Made by a program: the position numbers and the translations under genes
The notes under the pieces: generated by a model
The model's input: only the letters and a program-made list of their open reading frames with translations
What the model was told of the DNA's origin: nothing
The model's database searches: none
Shown: one piece after another, positions 7,761-16,777 of the stretch
Layout of the letters: each line of letters starts with the position of its first letter
Position numbering within the stretch: the first letter of the stretch is position 1
Assembly (NCBI GenBank): GCA_910577555.1
Contig: CAJTLF010000001.1
Span: forward strand, 62,001-126,000
Length of the DNA: 64,000 nucleotides
Source: an uncultured Christensenella sp.
Lineage (GTDB): Bacteria > Bacillota > Clostridia > Christensenellales > Borkfalkiaceae
Direction: 5' to 3'

Positions 7761-10700
7761 TTTCCCTCTCCTGCCAACTCTTTAAATAAATAGTTTTTTG
7801 AACGTAAAAAATAATCTCTGTCACCAACTATTACTCTTTGAAATTTTGCCCTGGTAAGTGCTACGTTTAGTCTATTGGGGCTGTCCATAAAGCCAAGCCC
7901 AACTTCGCCGGATTTTACCATAGACAAGAAAACGACATCGGCTTCTTTGCCCTGGAATTTATCAACAGAATAAATCATAATTTGTACATTTTTATCTTTT
8001 AATTCATAAAAACTTCTGTTTGTATTTGAATTATTTACCATTAAAGCAATCGCTTGCTTCAGCTTTGCTTCCTGCTTTTTATAATAAGTAAGCACGGCAA
8101 TGCTCCATACCCCGTTATCTTCCGCATCCTGTTTCTTGGGATTTTGTGTAGCGTAACCGATAAATTTCGAAATTTCATCTGTTATTACTCTTACCTCTTC
8201 GTCGTTATCACGCTCGCAATTCTTTTTTCCGCAAACGTTTTTCCAGACTGCCCTATCCGCATATTCTCTATAATCCCAAACACGGTTTAGCTTACTGCTG
8301 TCCCGCAAAGCCTCGTTATTATAGAGATACTTGCGTGAAAATTCCGAAATTGCGGGATGCATTCTTCCTTGATATTCCAAAAGTACGCTTCTCGTTGAAT
8401 AATCTTCCTGCTCAAATCCGCTATTCAGTGTAGTTTTAAATTTTTTGTTTGCCAAGCTGTCGCTTATACCTTGTTTTAAAAGTTGGAGAATGGAAGGCAA
8501 TGACAGCTCTCTTATAGAACTTAAAAATTTATTGATATTGTTTTGATAAGGTTCGGGTATGCGTGCCTGTATCTGGGTTTCAAGTTCACCGACCTTATCT
8601 TTCCCGTCCTGCGCAATATCTTTGAGCATGAAAAGCTCTTGTTGTCTCGCTACTCGCCATGCGATTTCACCTACCCAGTTGCGCCTTCCGATTTCCGAAT
8701 TGAGTTTTTTTCTTATTTCATTAACTTCGGAATAATCAGATCGATCTATTCGCACTCCGCGGATTTTTTTGTTTTTGAAATAATAATCGTTTTCAAATCG
8801 TAAATGTACAAATCCGCCGTCTTTTTCAAGCAACATAATGAAATCGGGTGGCAAATATTGCTCGATAGATTTTAAACACGTTCTTTCTACAAATATTACC
8901 TTTGCGCCATACATCTTTGCGCAGCTGCTTTCTCCGTTCAAAATCTGCGTCGGAGTAATACAGTTTTCTGCTTTATAATCAGCGATTAAAAGGAAAGGCT
9001 GATCCTGCGGCATAAGTCTTGACACACAACCGATGTAATTCTGGGCAATAGGTATACAAAATCTTAAATCTCCGAGTTTATTATCCGCAGTCAACTGCTG
9101 GATTATGCCCTGAATTTCCTGGCACTTTTCATCAAATCCACCCATATACCTTATGGAAGATGCTATATCTTCTTTTTCGATATACGGAGTCAACTGCTTT
9201 ATGTCGCCAGATAAAATCCATTTTTTTGCATAAAGAGCGGGAACGAGGAAATCCTGGAACGTAGTTTTACTTGCTTCGTCCACTATCAGACAACCAAACA
9301 GCGGAGGTATTATTTCATTTTTCTTTTTCGTGTTTAAATTAAACTCGGGGTGCTTCAAAATGCCGAATGTCGTTCCACAAACGAGATTAGCGTATCTGTA
9401 CACGACTTCTTTAAGATTTCTATCCTCTAATTTATTGGCCCTGTACTCTTCAACCTTTTCGCAAACGGAACCATCATTACCTATGCGCACTGCCAGAACC
9501 TTATCAAGGACATTCTCAGGCAGTTTATTCAGTCGCTCTAAAATATTATCAATGGCGGCATTCGTTGATGCGGCAAGCATTACCCGCTCGCCACGCATAA
9601 TCATTTGCGCAATAACTTCAAGAATAGTAGTAGTTTTGCCGCTTCCGGGCGGGCCCTCCAAAAATGCAAAATCTCTTGTACACAGCGCAAGCTTTACCAT
9701 ATCTCTCTGCTTGTCCACGCCATCGTAAGAACTATCGTTAAGTACGTACCATTTATGTATTTTGCATAAAGATTTATCTACGTCGCCCCAGCGGAAACGA
9801 TGATCCATTAACTGAAGTAATGGTTTGTGATGTGCCGACGGTTCATTGATGAGGACGTTAACGGCAGTCTTTTGCATTCTTAACTGAAAGGGGTTAGAAA
9901 CGACATACAATACAGATGGAATATCCTTAACTCTTTGTATTCTGTTCCCTACTTTTTCTACTATTTCAATAATACTCTCATCTTCCAACCGCTTGCCGAT
10001 AATAAATTTGCGTCCGTCGTTGTGGTTTTCGCGTGTACGTTCAATATCAGTCAATTCCTCAATGTCTTCTCTGAAAAAGAATGAAACGCTTGTAAAGACT
10101 TCGCTATTCCAGCTTCCGTTATCCTCTAAAAGAACGAATGTCCCCTCCTTGTATTTTGGCGATGTTTTGAATCTTTCGCTTACGGCGGTAAATCTTGCTC
10201 CAAATGCTGAAATATAATTTTGATTTGCACACTGTCCGTTTTCTAAATAGAATTTGTTGCCTTTAAAAACGAGTGCTTCATCATTTAATAATTTAGAATA
10301 ATCTTTCTTTGCCACTCTGTCAAAAGGTATCTCTTCGCCACTACGGGTTACCTTTTTAAATTTAGTGCTGTTAACAAGATAGTAGCCCTCTTTTATTTTT
10401 GTAACGGGCACATTATCGGCAAGCAATATTTCCTCTGCGGAGCTTGTGTCCGTAATAACTTTTTTAAGCTCTTCACAGTTAAACAGTGTTACGCGTTCGT
10501 CGGCAACGCCGTTTAAAATCAGTTTATTTTCCTTTACCTCAACGCTCTCCACAGAAGATTTTGCTTTTATACGATATTTACCAAAATCACCCGCATAGTT
10601 CAATTTTCTTAAATCGCAGACAATGCTTTGGGCGTTCTCTTCGTCTTTACCGTACCATAAATTTAAAGCACCCTGAAAAACTTTTTCACTTTTAAATATA

Positions 10701-11098
10701 GCAAAGCCCTGATAGTAATCGACTTTATCATTAAGCGTCAATACGAACGATCTTTTTCTGTCCGTTATCTCTATTAATTCATCGATATCCACCTCGTCGT
10801 GCGGCCATTCCAAAGTAAAGTAGTTAGAATCCGGCAAATTGTATACTGCTGTACACTCTTCCTTTATTTTTATAATTGAAAATTCAGGTTCAAAAGAAAC
10901 GATATCATTTACGGGTTTGACGTTAGCAGAAACCCGCATAATTCTATCGTTGTTTTTTAATAAATTTTCCAATAAATTTTGGAACGGATGCAAATTTTCC
11001 CTGACGCCTATTTTCAGACGGGTAAAATCTCTTTCGCCAAATATGTTTTTATAATAGAAATCTTTTAACCTATCTGCGGTTTCACGATTCTCTGCCAT
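7757..11098 (-). CDS. UPF1-like SF1 helicase (AAA_11/AAA_12 type)
   Basis: An ATP-dependent nucleic-acid helicase of 1113 residues. Walker A is GPPGSGKTTT (about 483), Walker B is IVDEAS (about 608), and motifs near the end read VDKFQGKEADVVF (about 1046) and NRLNVALTRAKFQRVIVGD (about 1080), diagnostic of the UPF1/DNA2 branch of superfamily 1. The first 450 residues are a large unrecognised domain typical of helicases in defence and RNA-processing operons. It follows the AAA ATPase gene by nine bases with AAGGAGC before its ATG. Its partner proteins presumably decide whether it acts on DNA or RNA. Confidence 0.9.
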   Translation of the reverse strand: MAENRETADRLKDFYYKNIFGERDFTRLKIGVRENLHPFQNLLENLLKNNDRIMRVSANVKPVNDIVSFEPEFSIIKIKEECTAVYNLPDSNYFTLEWPHDEVDIDELIEITDRKRSFVLTLNDKVDYYQGFAIFKSEKVFQGALNLWYGKDEENAQSIVCDLRKLNYAGDFGKYRIKAKSSVESVEVKENKLILNGVADERVTLFNCEELKKVITDTSSAEEILLADNVPVTKIKEGYYLVNSTKFKKVTRSGEEIPFDRVAKKDYSKLLNDEALVFKGNKFYLENGQCANQNYISAFGARFTAVSERFKTSPKYKEGTFVLLEDNGSWNSEVFTSVSFFFREDIEELTDIERTRENHNDGRKFIIGKRLEDESIIEIVEKVGNRIQRVKDIPSVLYVVSNPFQLRMQKTAVNVLINEPSAHHKPLLQLMDHRFRWGDVDKSLCKIHKWYVLNDSSYDGVDKQRDMVKLALCTRDFAFLEGPPGSGKTTTILEVIAQMIMRGERVMLAASTNAAIDNILERLNKLPENVLDKVLAVRIGNDGSVCEKVEEYRANKLEDRNLKEVVYRYANLVCGTTFGILKHPEFNLNTKKKNEIIPPLFGCLIVDEASKTTFQDFLVPALYAKKWILSGDIKQLTPYIEKEDIASSIRYMGGFDEKCQEIQGIIQQLTADNKLGDLRFCIPIAQNYIGCVSRLMPQDQPFLLIADYKAENCITPTQILNGESSCAKMYGAKVIFVERTCLKSIEQYLPPDFIMLLEKDGGFVHLRFENDYYFKNKKIRGVRIDRSDYSEVNEIRKKLNSEIGRRNWVGEIAWRVARQQELFMLKDIAQDGKDKVGELETQIQARIPEPYQNNINKFLSSIRELSLPSILQLLKQGISDSLANKKFKTTLNSGFEQEDYSTRSVLLEYQGRMHPAISEFSRKYLYNNEALRDSSKLNRVWDYREYADRAVWKNVCGKKNCERDNDEEVRVITDEISKFIGYATQNPKKQDAEDNGVWSIAVLTYYKKQEAKLKQAIALMVNNSNTNRSFYELKDKNVQIMIYSVDKFQGKEADVVFLSMVKSGEVGLGFMDSPNRLNVALTRAKFQRVIVGDRDYFLRSKNYLFKELAGEGK

Positions 11099-11107
11099 TT
11101 TAGCTCC

Positions 11108-12670
11108 TTAATCTATGAACGGATTATTAACTTCCGATTTGAGTTTTGGTATTGCTTTACTCTTTTCGATATCCACGTCTTCCACCGTGCCGTTACTTGC
11201 AAGTCTTGCACGGAATTTTGCCCACTCGCGAAGCTTTCTTAAACTTTCACCCATAGTTATCGAAAGAGGTACGGTTGATTTTATTGCCTTTAAAATATAT
11301 TCGTCCGTCAAATCTTTCCCGTCGCTGAAAGCCGAATGAAGTCCCTCTTTTACACACTCTTCGATTTCGGAACCCGAAAAGCCTTTCGTCTCTTTTGCAA
11401 GCATGTCCAAATCATAATTCGCCGCATCTCTTTTTCTTGTTTCGATATGAATTTGTAAAATCTTTTTCCTCTCTTCTATGCTTGGCAAGTCCACGAAGAA
11501 CACCTCGTCAAACCTGCCCTTTCGCATAAGTTCGGGTGGAAGCTCTTTAATGTTATTTGCCGTTGCTATTACGAACACCGGCTCAGTCTTTTCCTGCATC
11601 CAGGTAAGCAATGTTCCGAATACTCGCGAGGTTGTTCCACCATCCGTCTGCCCCGAACTTTGGACGCCAGAAAGCCCCTTTTCAATCTCGTCAATCCACA
11701 ATACGCAGGGGGCAATTGCTTTTGCAATATCAAGCGCGCGCCTTACGTTATGCTCGGACTCGCCGACTATTCCACCAAAAACCTTACCTATATCAAACCT
11801 TAATAAGGGGTAATTCCACGCCTTTGCAACAGCCTTTGCTGTAAGCGATTTTCCGCATCCGGGAACGCCGAGAAGCATTATACCCTTGGGGGTATCGACT
11901 CCGAATTCTTTCGCTTCCGCGGTAAAACTTCGCTCGCGCTTACCAATCCATTCCTTTAAATTTTCAAGTCCACCAACCTCATTGAGTTTTGTGTTGGAAT
12001 GATAATATTCCAAAAGCCCCGTCTTTTTGATAATGCTTTCTTTCTCTCTTATTATGAACGGTATACCTTCTTTATCCAGTTTACCGAACTCGATTATAGC
12101 TTTTGAAAATGCAAGCTCGGCTTCCATAATCGTCAGTCCGAGTCCAGCCTCCAAAACGCTATCTTCAATCTCGTATTGATCGACGTCATATTCCGTTAAA
12201 CAATTCTTAGCTATGGTTTTGAGAACCTTTATATCGGGAAGTCCGACCTCGATAACCGACAATTCTTTCGACAAATCGTCGGGAACGCATTTTATTGGCA
12301 TAGACAAAATCATAACTTTATTGTTGATTGCTTTGTCCTGCAAAATCTCACGAATTTTTCTCAAAATACGCGGATCTTCTCTTTTGAGAATATGATGAAA
12401 ATCCTGTAAAACAAGTATCGCATTCTCTTCAAGACTGTTGGTAAAAAAGTTAAGAATATCTAAATAGTCCGATATATCCTCTTCCTTTTCAAAACTTTTA
12501 GTTTTAGTATCAAACCTGAAAAGCCCGCTTACCTCGTTCCAGTTATACCAGGTCATTTTTAAATCTTTGGACGCCTGATTAACAAACCCCTGTACGCGCT
12601 TGTCCTCGTAAGAAACAACCTCTATTACGTTAGCTTTCGCCTTAATAAGCAACTCTAATTCCTTAAACAT
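11108..12670 (-). CDS. Ycf46-type AAA+ ATPase
   Basis: Resembles the plastid/cyanobacterial Ycf46 AAA protein. An N-terminal P-loop-like domain (VIEVVSYEDKR, then AILVLQDFHHIL) precedes a classical AAA module with GVPGCGKS (about 275), LWIDEIEKG (about 327), a sensor region FVIATANN and the MRKGRFDE arginine-finger region. I start at MFKELELL because AAGG lies eight bases upstream; the longer TTG-initiated reading has no ribosome site. A 58-base gap before it contains TATAAT, so an internal promoter is possible. The family is thought to remodel protein complexes. Here it probably drives the DUF1257/DUF2997/helicase assembly. Confidence 0.85.
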   Translation of the reverse strand: MFKELELLIKAKANVIEVVSYEDKRVQGFVNQASKDLKMTWYNWNEVSGLFRFDTKTKSFEKEEDISDYLDILNFFTNSLEENAILVLQDFHHILKREDPRILRKIREILQDKAINNKVMILSMPIKCVPDDLSKELSVIEVGLPDIKVLKTIAKNCLTEYDVDQYEIEDSVLEAGLGLTIMEAELAFSKAIIEFGKLDKEGIPFIIREKESIIKKTGLLEYYHSNTKLNEVGGLENLKEWIGKRERSFTAEAKEFGVDTPKGIMLLGVPGCGKSLTAKAVAKAWNYPLLRFDIGKVFGGIVGESEHNVRRALDIAKAIAPCVLWIDEIEKGLSGVQSSGQTDGGTTSRVFGTLLTWMQEKTEPVFVIATANNIKELPPELMRKGRFDEVFFVDLPSIEERKKILQIHIETRKRDAANYDLDMLAKETKGFSGSEIEECVKEGLHSAFSDGKDLTDEYILKAIKSTVPLSITMGESLRKLREWAKFRARLASNGTVEDVDIEKSKAIPKLKSEVNNPFID

Positions 12671-12728
12671 TTTCATTTTCCTTGTTGGTAATTTTAACAA
12701 TATTATATAGGAAATTTTCCAATGGAAC

Positions 12729-13616
12729 TTAACAGTTTTTCTTTAACTTTTCTTTGAAATTTTTATAGGTTCTGCTTAGGCTCTGCTCGGATACCCCGCA
12801 TATATCCCCTATCTGTTTTGCCGTGGGAATATCCCCGTTCTTATCGTGCCAAGCAATAATTTCTTTATTGAAAAAGGCATATACCTGCAACAAATTTGCA
12901 GCTCCCATTATATCGTAATCAAGCGCCTTTATAATCTCTGCCGTAAGCAACAAAGAAAGCAATCTTTTCTGCCTTTCCTGCACGGTTTGAAACGCTTTAT
13001 CTATATTGCCGATAAGTTGCTTTAATCCATCTTTTGCAATCATAACTTCTTCCGGCGAAGCCGCTTTATCCGCCTTCAAATCAAACAGTTCGATTTCGTC
13101 ACTCTCGTCGTTTGTCACTGTAGAAGAAACCGCAACTGCGTTGTCGTTTATGCAAATCAGTTCTGCAACTCTACTTGCACTTATATTCAAAGCAATAGCT
13201 ATTTTTTGTTGAACTGCTTTATCGTGAACATCAAGGTTTTTACTATTTGCAAGTGATATGATTTTACGAATTATCTGCTCGTCATAAGTCGATAGCTTTA
13301 TTCCTTTCCTCTGTGTATCGATAAACTCTTTTGCCTTTGCAACTCCCAAGTCTCGCTTCATTGCCTTATTGAAAAGATGCAGAAATTCACCCTTGGAATT
13401 ATCATAATATTTCAGGCATTCCGTAGCCGTTTCTATAAGTGTAAAGCTATAATCTTCAAGTGACTTATTTGGATAAATATACAATCGATAATAGTCGGTA
13501 AGCAACGTGAATAACGCATACTTTTCCTTTTTGTAGAGCTCGGAATTACTGACCTTATCGACGCCAAAGAGCGGAGAATTATTTATTAAATTTTCAAACT
13601 CTTCTCGTGTGTTCAT
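12729..13616 (-). CDS. Sigma-70-like protein of the CARF/Ycf46 operon
   Basis: Domain order resembles a sigma factor. Residues about 25-110 are helical and region-2-like (YALFTLLTDYYRLYIYP, then CLKYYDNSKGEFLHLFNKA). There is a middle helical part with its own HTH-like stretch (KIAIALNISASRVAELI). The C-terminal HTH (AKQIGDICGVSEQSLSRTYK) followed by KEKLKK resembles region 4. This fits a divergent RNA-polymerase specificity factor, though a sigma-like adaptor without promoter recognition is possible. It lies between the CARF-like sensor and the AAA ATPase genes and has AAGGAGC before ATG. If active it could switch on the rest of the operon once the sensor binds its ligand. Confidence 0.65.
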   Translation of the reverse strand: MNTREEFENLINNSPLFGVDKVSNSELYKKEKYALFTLLTDYYRLYIYPNKSLEDYSFTLIETATECLKYYDNSKGEFLHLFNKAMKRDLGVAKAKEFIDTQRKGIKLSTYDEQIIRKIISLANSKNLDVHDKAVQQKIAIALNISASRVAELICINDNAVAVSSTVTNDESDEIELFDLKADKAASPEEVMIAKDGLKQLIGNIDKAFQTVQERQKRLLSLLLTAEIIKALDYDIMGAANLLQVYAFFNKEIIAWHDKNGDIPTAKQIGDICGVSEQSLSRTYKNFKEKLKKNC

Positions 13617-13627
13617 CGTATTGCTCC

Positions 13628-14263
13628 TTATAAATCAAGCAATACGTCAAGTGCTTTTACCGCCTCTTCCGAGGTTTTATACTCCATTGCGTTAGTTACG
13701 GAATTGAGATAATACAACGGTGTCAAGTCATACAGAACGGGATTGACAGGTTTTGTCTTACCCGTTCCGCTTCCGTCGTCAATGAAATCAACTTTCCCGT
13801 AAATGATATTTTTGATTTTTGCTGAGAAAAACTTTTCGGCAAAGTTCATAACGGCGAACATAATAATGGGCAGCGGTTTGGGGCCGTAGGTCACGTCGCC
13901 TATAATTTCCGCACCGTTTTCAAGTTTGCCAACCATATCACGAAGTAATGTTTCATGGACGTCGCGCGTTTCTTCAAACGGCGTTGCAAGCGTGATATAT
14001 TCGATGTCTGCTCCGATACTGCGGTTTATACCGTTAAGTTCTTTTTGGAAAATCCCAGCATTTATTGCACTGTTGCCTTCTATATCTACTTTGGAAAGGA
14101 GAACCACCTTTACTTTCTCTCCTTTCTTCATAGTTTTTGCAAGCACGGCGTTCACGGGGAAGATTACTTTCCCGTCGTATTCGATTGAAATATTGCCGTC
14201 CGCTTTGTAATTGAACGCGTGTAATTCCTTTTTCATAGGAAGATTACTGAATACAATTTTCAT
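13628..14263 (-). CDS. CARF-like ligand sensor (Csx1/TM1812-type), no effector domain
   Basis: A 211-residue protein that follows the layout of CRISPR-associated Rossmann-fold (CARF) proteins of the Csx1/TM1812 group. An opening strand with FSNLPM and a Y-x-A-D-G stretch is followed by a strand VKVVLLSK (51-58), DVTYGPKPLPIIMFAVMN (123-140, cf. D-x-T-H-G-F-R-x-L-P), IIYGK (153-157) and YDLTPLYYLNSVTNAM (cf. the D-L-T-P-L motif). In such proteins the domain binds cyclic oligoadenylates. No HEPN or other nuclease domain follows, and no Cas genes or repeat array are nearby. It is therefore probably a signal sensor working through the sigma-like protein or ATPase encoded next to it. Confidence 0.7.
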   Translation of the reverse strand: MKIVFSNLPMKKELHAFNYKADGNISIEYDGKVIFPVNAVLAKTMKKGEKVKVVLLSKVDIEGNSAINAGIFQKELNGINRSIGADIEYITLATPFEETRDVHETLLRDMVGKLENGAEIIGDVTYGPKPLPIIMFAVMNFAEKFFSAKIKNIIYGKVDFIDDGSGTGKTKPVNPVLYDLTPLYYLNSVTNAMEYKTSEEAVKALDVLLDL

Positions 14264-14281
14264 TTTTGCTCCTATTGCCGT

Positions 14282-14728
14282 TCACGCAATATATAAATCA
14301 TTTTTAGCGTACGGCATATTTAATTTCGCATATTTATAAGGATTCCTTATGCCATTTTTTCGTGATGGCTTTTCCTTAACTCTTTTGTCTTTGTAATAAC
14401 CATCCCTTGTTTCTCTGTATTTAAGTTGCTTTTCCGTTTCGGGCTTTATTCCGTCCTGAATATATTCCAGAACGCAATTTTGCTCACGCTTGGTCTTGCA
14501 GTGAAAATATGGATTGTTCCGCATAGCTTCAAGTCCTTTTTGGTATGCAGGCTCGTTCACCTCGTTTACCCAAAGAATGGCGTCTTCGTGATCTCGCTTC
14601 ACCCGAGGCTGGCTTTTAACTTTGCCTGCTGCTATTTTTGCATTCGGGGCTTGTACAAAGAAATGCCCTTCATAGTAATAGTCCCTGCCAACGTGTCCGC
14701 ATTTTGCAACCACTTCAAAATATTTCAT
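14282..14728 (-). CDS. Small basic protein at the head of the CARF/Ycf46 operon
   Basis: First gene of the operon, with AAAAAAGGAG eight bases before ATG. The N-terminus KYFEVVAKCGHVGRDYYYEG, then PRVKRDHEDAILWVNEV, fits a family of small hypothetical proteins with a C-G-H-V-G-R motif that I recall but cannot name. The C-terminal half is Lys/Arg/Tyr-rich and ends in unstructured repeats of P-Y-K-Y and M-P-Y. The basic charge suggests nucleic-acid binding. The 130 bases upstream are very AT-rich and hold a TATATT box, but I see no clear -35 element. That would fit control by a special factor such as the sigma-like protein. Confidence 0.6.
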   Translation of the reverse strand: MKYFEVVAKCGHVGRDYYYEGHFFVQAPNAKIAAGKVKSQPRVKRDHEDAILWVNEVNEPAYQKGLEAMRNNPYFHCKTKREQNCVLEYIQDGIKPETEKQLKYRETRDGYYKDKRVKEKPSRKNGIRNPYKYAKLNMPYAKNDLYIA

Positions 14729-14858
14729 ATCGAAACTCCTTTTTTATTTTGATAACAATATATAGCGGACAAAATTTTTAAACTTTACAGTTTTTTAAAA
14801 AATATTTAAAATGTTTTTTATGAGACGTGATTTGATATATACCATTCTTATTGTTTAT

Positions 14859-15686
14859 TTAATTAAGTAATTCGTCTACAAGTTCTTTCGCTTGTTCTTT
14901 TGTTAATAAATTTGCTTTCTTGTGATTATAGACATGTATGTCTTCGGGAGGTATTTCACCGAAACGATTGTTAAACTTTCCTACTTCTTGTAGCACGTAT
15001 TCATAATTGAATTCAGGATTATCTGAAATCATTTGCTCAATGCTTACACCGAAAAATGCAGACAGTTTAATTACCGTTTCAAGCATAGGCTCACCGCCTT
15101 TTTTTAGTCGGGTTAAGTTGCCTATTGAAATATCCAAAGCTGAACTTAACTTTCTATAACTAATACCTAAATTCTTATGTAAGTTGTTAAAGTTCCTTGT
15201 AAAGTTTTCTGCAACTTTCTCTTCCCTATTTATCTCAACTGCATGCTCTTCTTTGTTAAGTCTTGCAATCTCTGCTTTTAATTGGCCACATAGTTCTTCA
15301 TAAATGCCAAATTCATTTATACTTAACTGTTCTTCTATCCAAGCGCTTATTCTTTCTCTAATGTTGCCGTAATTACCGCCTACTCTTCCAACAAATCTTT
15401 TAAGCATCTCTAATTGCTCTACTTTATAGAAGCCTATGTCTTTGTTGCAAAGAGTATCCAAATCTAAACAGTATAATTGCGCTATTTGTTTTGCAACAGA
15501 GATATAAGGAGATACTCCATACTTATCATAGGACAGCATAGTAGGTTGCGGAATTCCGGTGTACCTTGTAATATCTTCATAAGTTAAGCCGAAATACACT
15601 TGCTTACTTAACCCTATATTCCGAGAAAACGTTTCCTGACCTAACTTCAAATTTGCTAAAATTTCATTATTATTTTCTTTTTTCAT
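14859..15686 (-). CDS. Xre-type regulator with two helix-turn-helix regions
   Basis: The C-terminal half carries an Xre HTH (LHKNLGISYRKLSSALDIS, then GNLTRLKKGGEPMLETVIKL and SIEQMI). The N-terminus also looks like a degenerate HTH (FGLTYEDITRYTGIPQPTML). A coiled-coil-like linker (AEIARLNKEEHAVEINREEK) joins them. It lies just upstream of the ten-gene operon in the same direction and faces a 280-base control region with three GTTCATTATC repeats. It is probably an autoregulated repressor of the operon or of the neighbouring mobilisation genes. No other domain is seen. Confidence 0.75.
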   Translation of the reverse strand: MKKENNNEILANLKLGQETFSRNIGLSKQVYFGLTYEDITRYTGIPQPTMLSYDKYGVSPYISVAKQIAQLYCLDLDTLCNKDIGFYKVEQLEMLKRFVGRVGGNYGNIRERISAWIEEQLSINEFGIYEELCGQLKAEIARLNKEEHAVEINREEKVAENFTRNFNNLHKNLGISYRKLSSALDISIGNLTRLKKGGEPMLETVIKLSAFFGVSIEQMISDNPEFNYEYVLQEVGKFNNRFGEIPPEDIHVYNHKKANLLTKEQAKELVDELLN

Positions 15687-15716
15687 AAAAAAATGTAATT
15701 AAACCTCTTGGCAAGC

Positions 15717-15844
15717 GTTCATTATCGTGATATAATGCGAATGTACCCAAGTAACATCGGCTTTCTTTTATAGTTTTAAATGTTCATTATCACAATAATA
15801 CTCTCGTTTGAGAGTATTATTTATAAGATATTGTGTTCATTATC
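15717..15844. promoter_or_regulatory. Operator cluster: GTTCATTATC repeats plus a 12-bp hairpin
   Basis: GTTCATTATC occurs at 15717, 15782 and 15835, each followed by an AT-rich A-T-A motif. Between copies two and three lies a perfect inverted repeat, arms AATAATACTCTC and GAGAGTATTATT with loop GTTT (15794-15821). The cluster separates the leftward Xre gene from a rightward gene, as expected for operators of the Xre protein. The hairpin could also act as a two-way terminator. Confidence 0.6.
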
Positions 15845-15968
15845 ATAATACTACAAAAAATTTAGAATGTCAAGCGGCTATAAAAAATTATAATGGAAGT
15901 ATTTTATTAAGAGATATAAAATTAGGAGAGATTCCGACGGGTATCTTATAGAAGAGCCAAAGAACTAT

Positions 15969-16730
15969 ATGTACATAGACGGTAAGCGAATACAGCTTTA
16001 TCCCCGTCCACCACATGCAACTGTTTCTATTATTACGCATAGACAAGACTTCGTTAAAATGGACGAGTATTTGGAACTCTATTATGCAGAATATGCTGTT
16101 ACATTCTTAAAGCCAAAAGCATTAAACTTTGAAGATAGCTGGCAACAGGTATTTAACCAAATGAATTTACAGTTCCATAAGACAAAGCGAAGTATTTACT
16201 ATGAGTGTATTGCTTTCGGAGGAAACAGTGAGTTTTGGGAAGGTATGAGCAATGAAAACAGATTACGATACTTCAATTGGTGTTATGAATTTGCTATAAA
16301 CTATATAGGTTATAACGGAACAGATAAAAACATTATGTTCGCTTATGTATTGGATAGAGAAAACAGGCACATTTTAGAAGTTTATTACTTACCCGTGACC
16401 AAAACGCGCAGACGGAAAGTTTACAGCCATGAACGCAGTCCAAGCGGTGGTTACTTACAGGCAAAAGATCTTGACGGTAACTTCATATATGAATACGCCC
16501 ATTCTTCTCAACCGCATTTATCCCACTATCAATTCTGGATTGAGCGGGGCGGGCAAACGGCATACTCTTCTTTACAGGAAGACTTTTACCAGCAAGTTGC
16601 GGAAAATTACCATGTCAAGCGCGGAGAAAGCATATCCCCCACTTGGTACACTTGCAATGCACAGAAACGGCGATATAAGCGTTATGAAGGAGACGAATAT
16701 GACCAACTATATTTACCGGATGATGATTAA
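15969..16730 (+). CDS. Possible Mob/Pre-like (plasmid recombination) protein fragment
   Basis: A 253-residue protein. The centre (QFHKTKRSIYYECIAFGGN, then NWCYEFAINYIGYNG and FAYVLDRENRHILEVYYLPV) loosely follows the N-terminal half of MobV/Pre relaxases, where a metal-binding H-x-D-E-x-x-P-H-x-H is expected. Here that motif is eroded to LDRENRHILEVYY, so nuclease activity is doubtful. The open frame continues upstream of the first ATG (residues IRRDSDGYLIEEPKNY) without a start codon, and there is no ribosome site. The 5' end may therefore be lost. It sits just before a broken integrase, which fits a decayed mobilisation module. Confidence 0.4.
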   Translation: MYIDGKRIQLYPRPPHATVSIITHRQDFVKMDEYLELYYAEYAVTFLKPKALNFEDSWQQVFNQMNLQFHKTKRSIYYECIAFGGNSEFWEGMSNENRLRYFNWCYEFAINYIGYNGTDKNIMFAYVLDRENRHILEVYYLPVTKTRRRKVYSHERSPSGGYLQAKDLDGNFIYEYAHSSQPHLSHYQFWIERGGQTAYSSLQEDFYQQVAENYHVKRGESISPTWYTCNAQKRRYKRYEGDEYDQLYLPDDD

Positions 16731-16749
16731 AAAAATTTATTGAAAGACC

Positions 16750-16777
16750 TTGACAAAATCAAAAGGGTCGTTATAAT
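16750..16777 (+). promoter_or_regulatory. Promoter upstream of the broken integrase
   Basis: TTGACA, a 16-base spacer and TATAAT, about 145 bases before the integrase start. The leader contains a short hairpin (GCGGT and ACCGC arms). Confidence 0.6.

Noticed and set aside
13628..14263. Part of a CRISPR-Cas locus
   Set aside because: No repeat array, no Cas10 or other Cas protein is found anywhere in the window; only the sensor fold resembles CRISPR-associated proteins.
16429..16743. Second reading over the Mob/Pre-like gene
   Set aside because: Same direction but another frame, no ribosome site, no motif.
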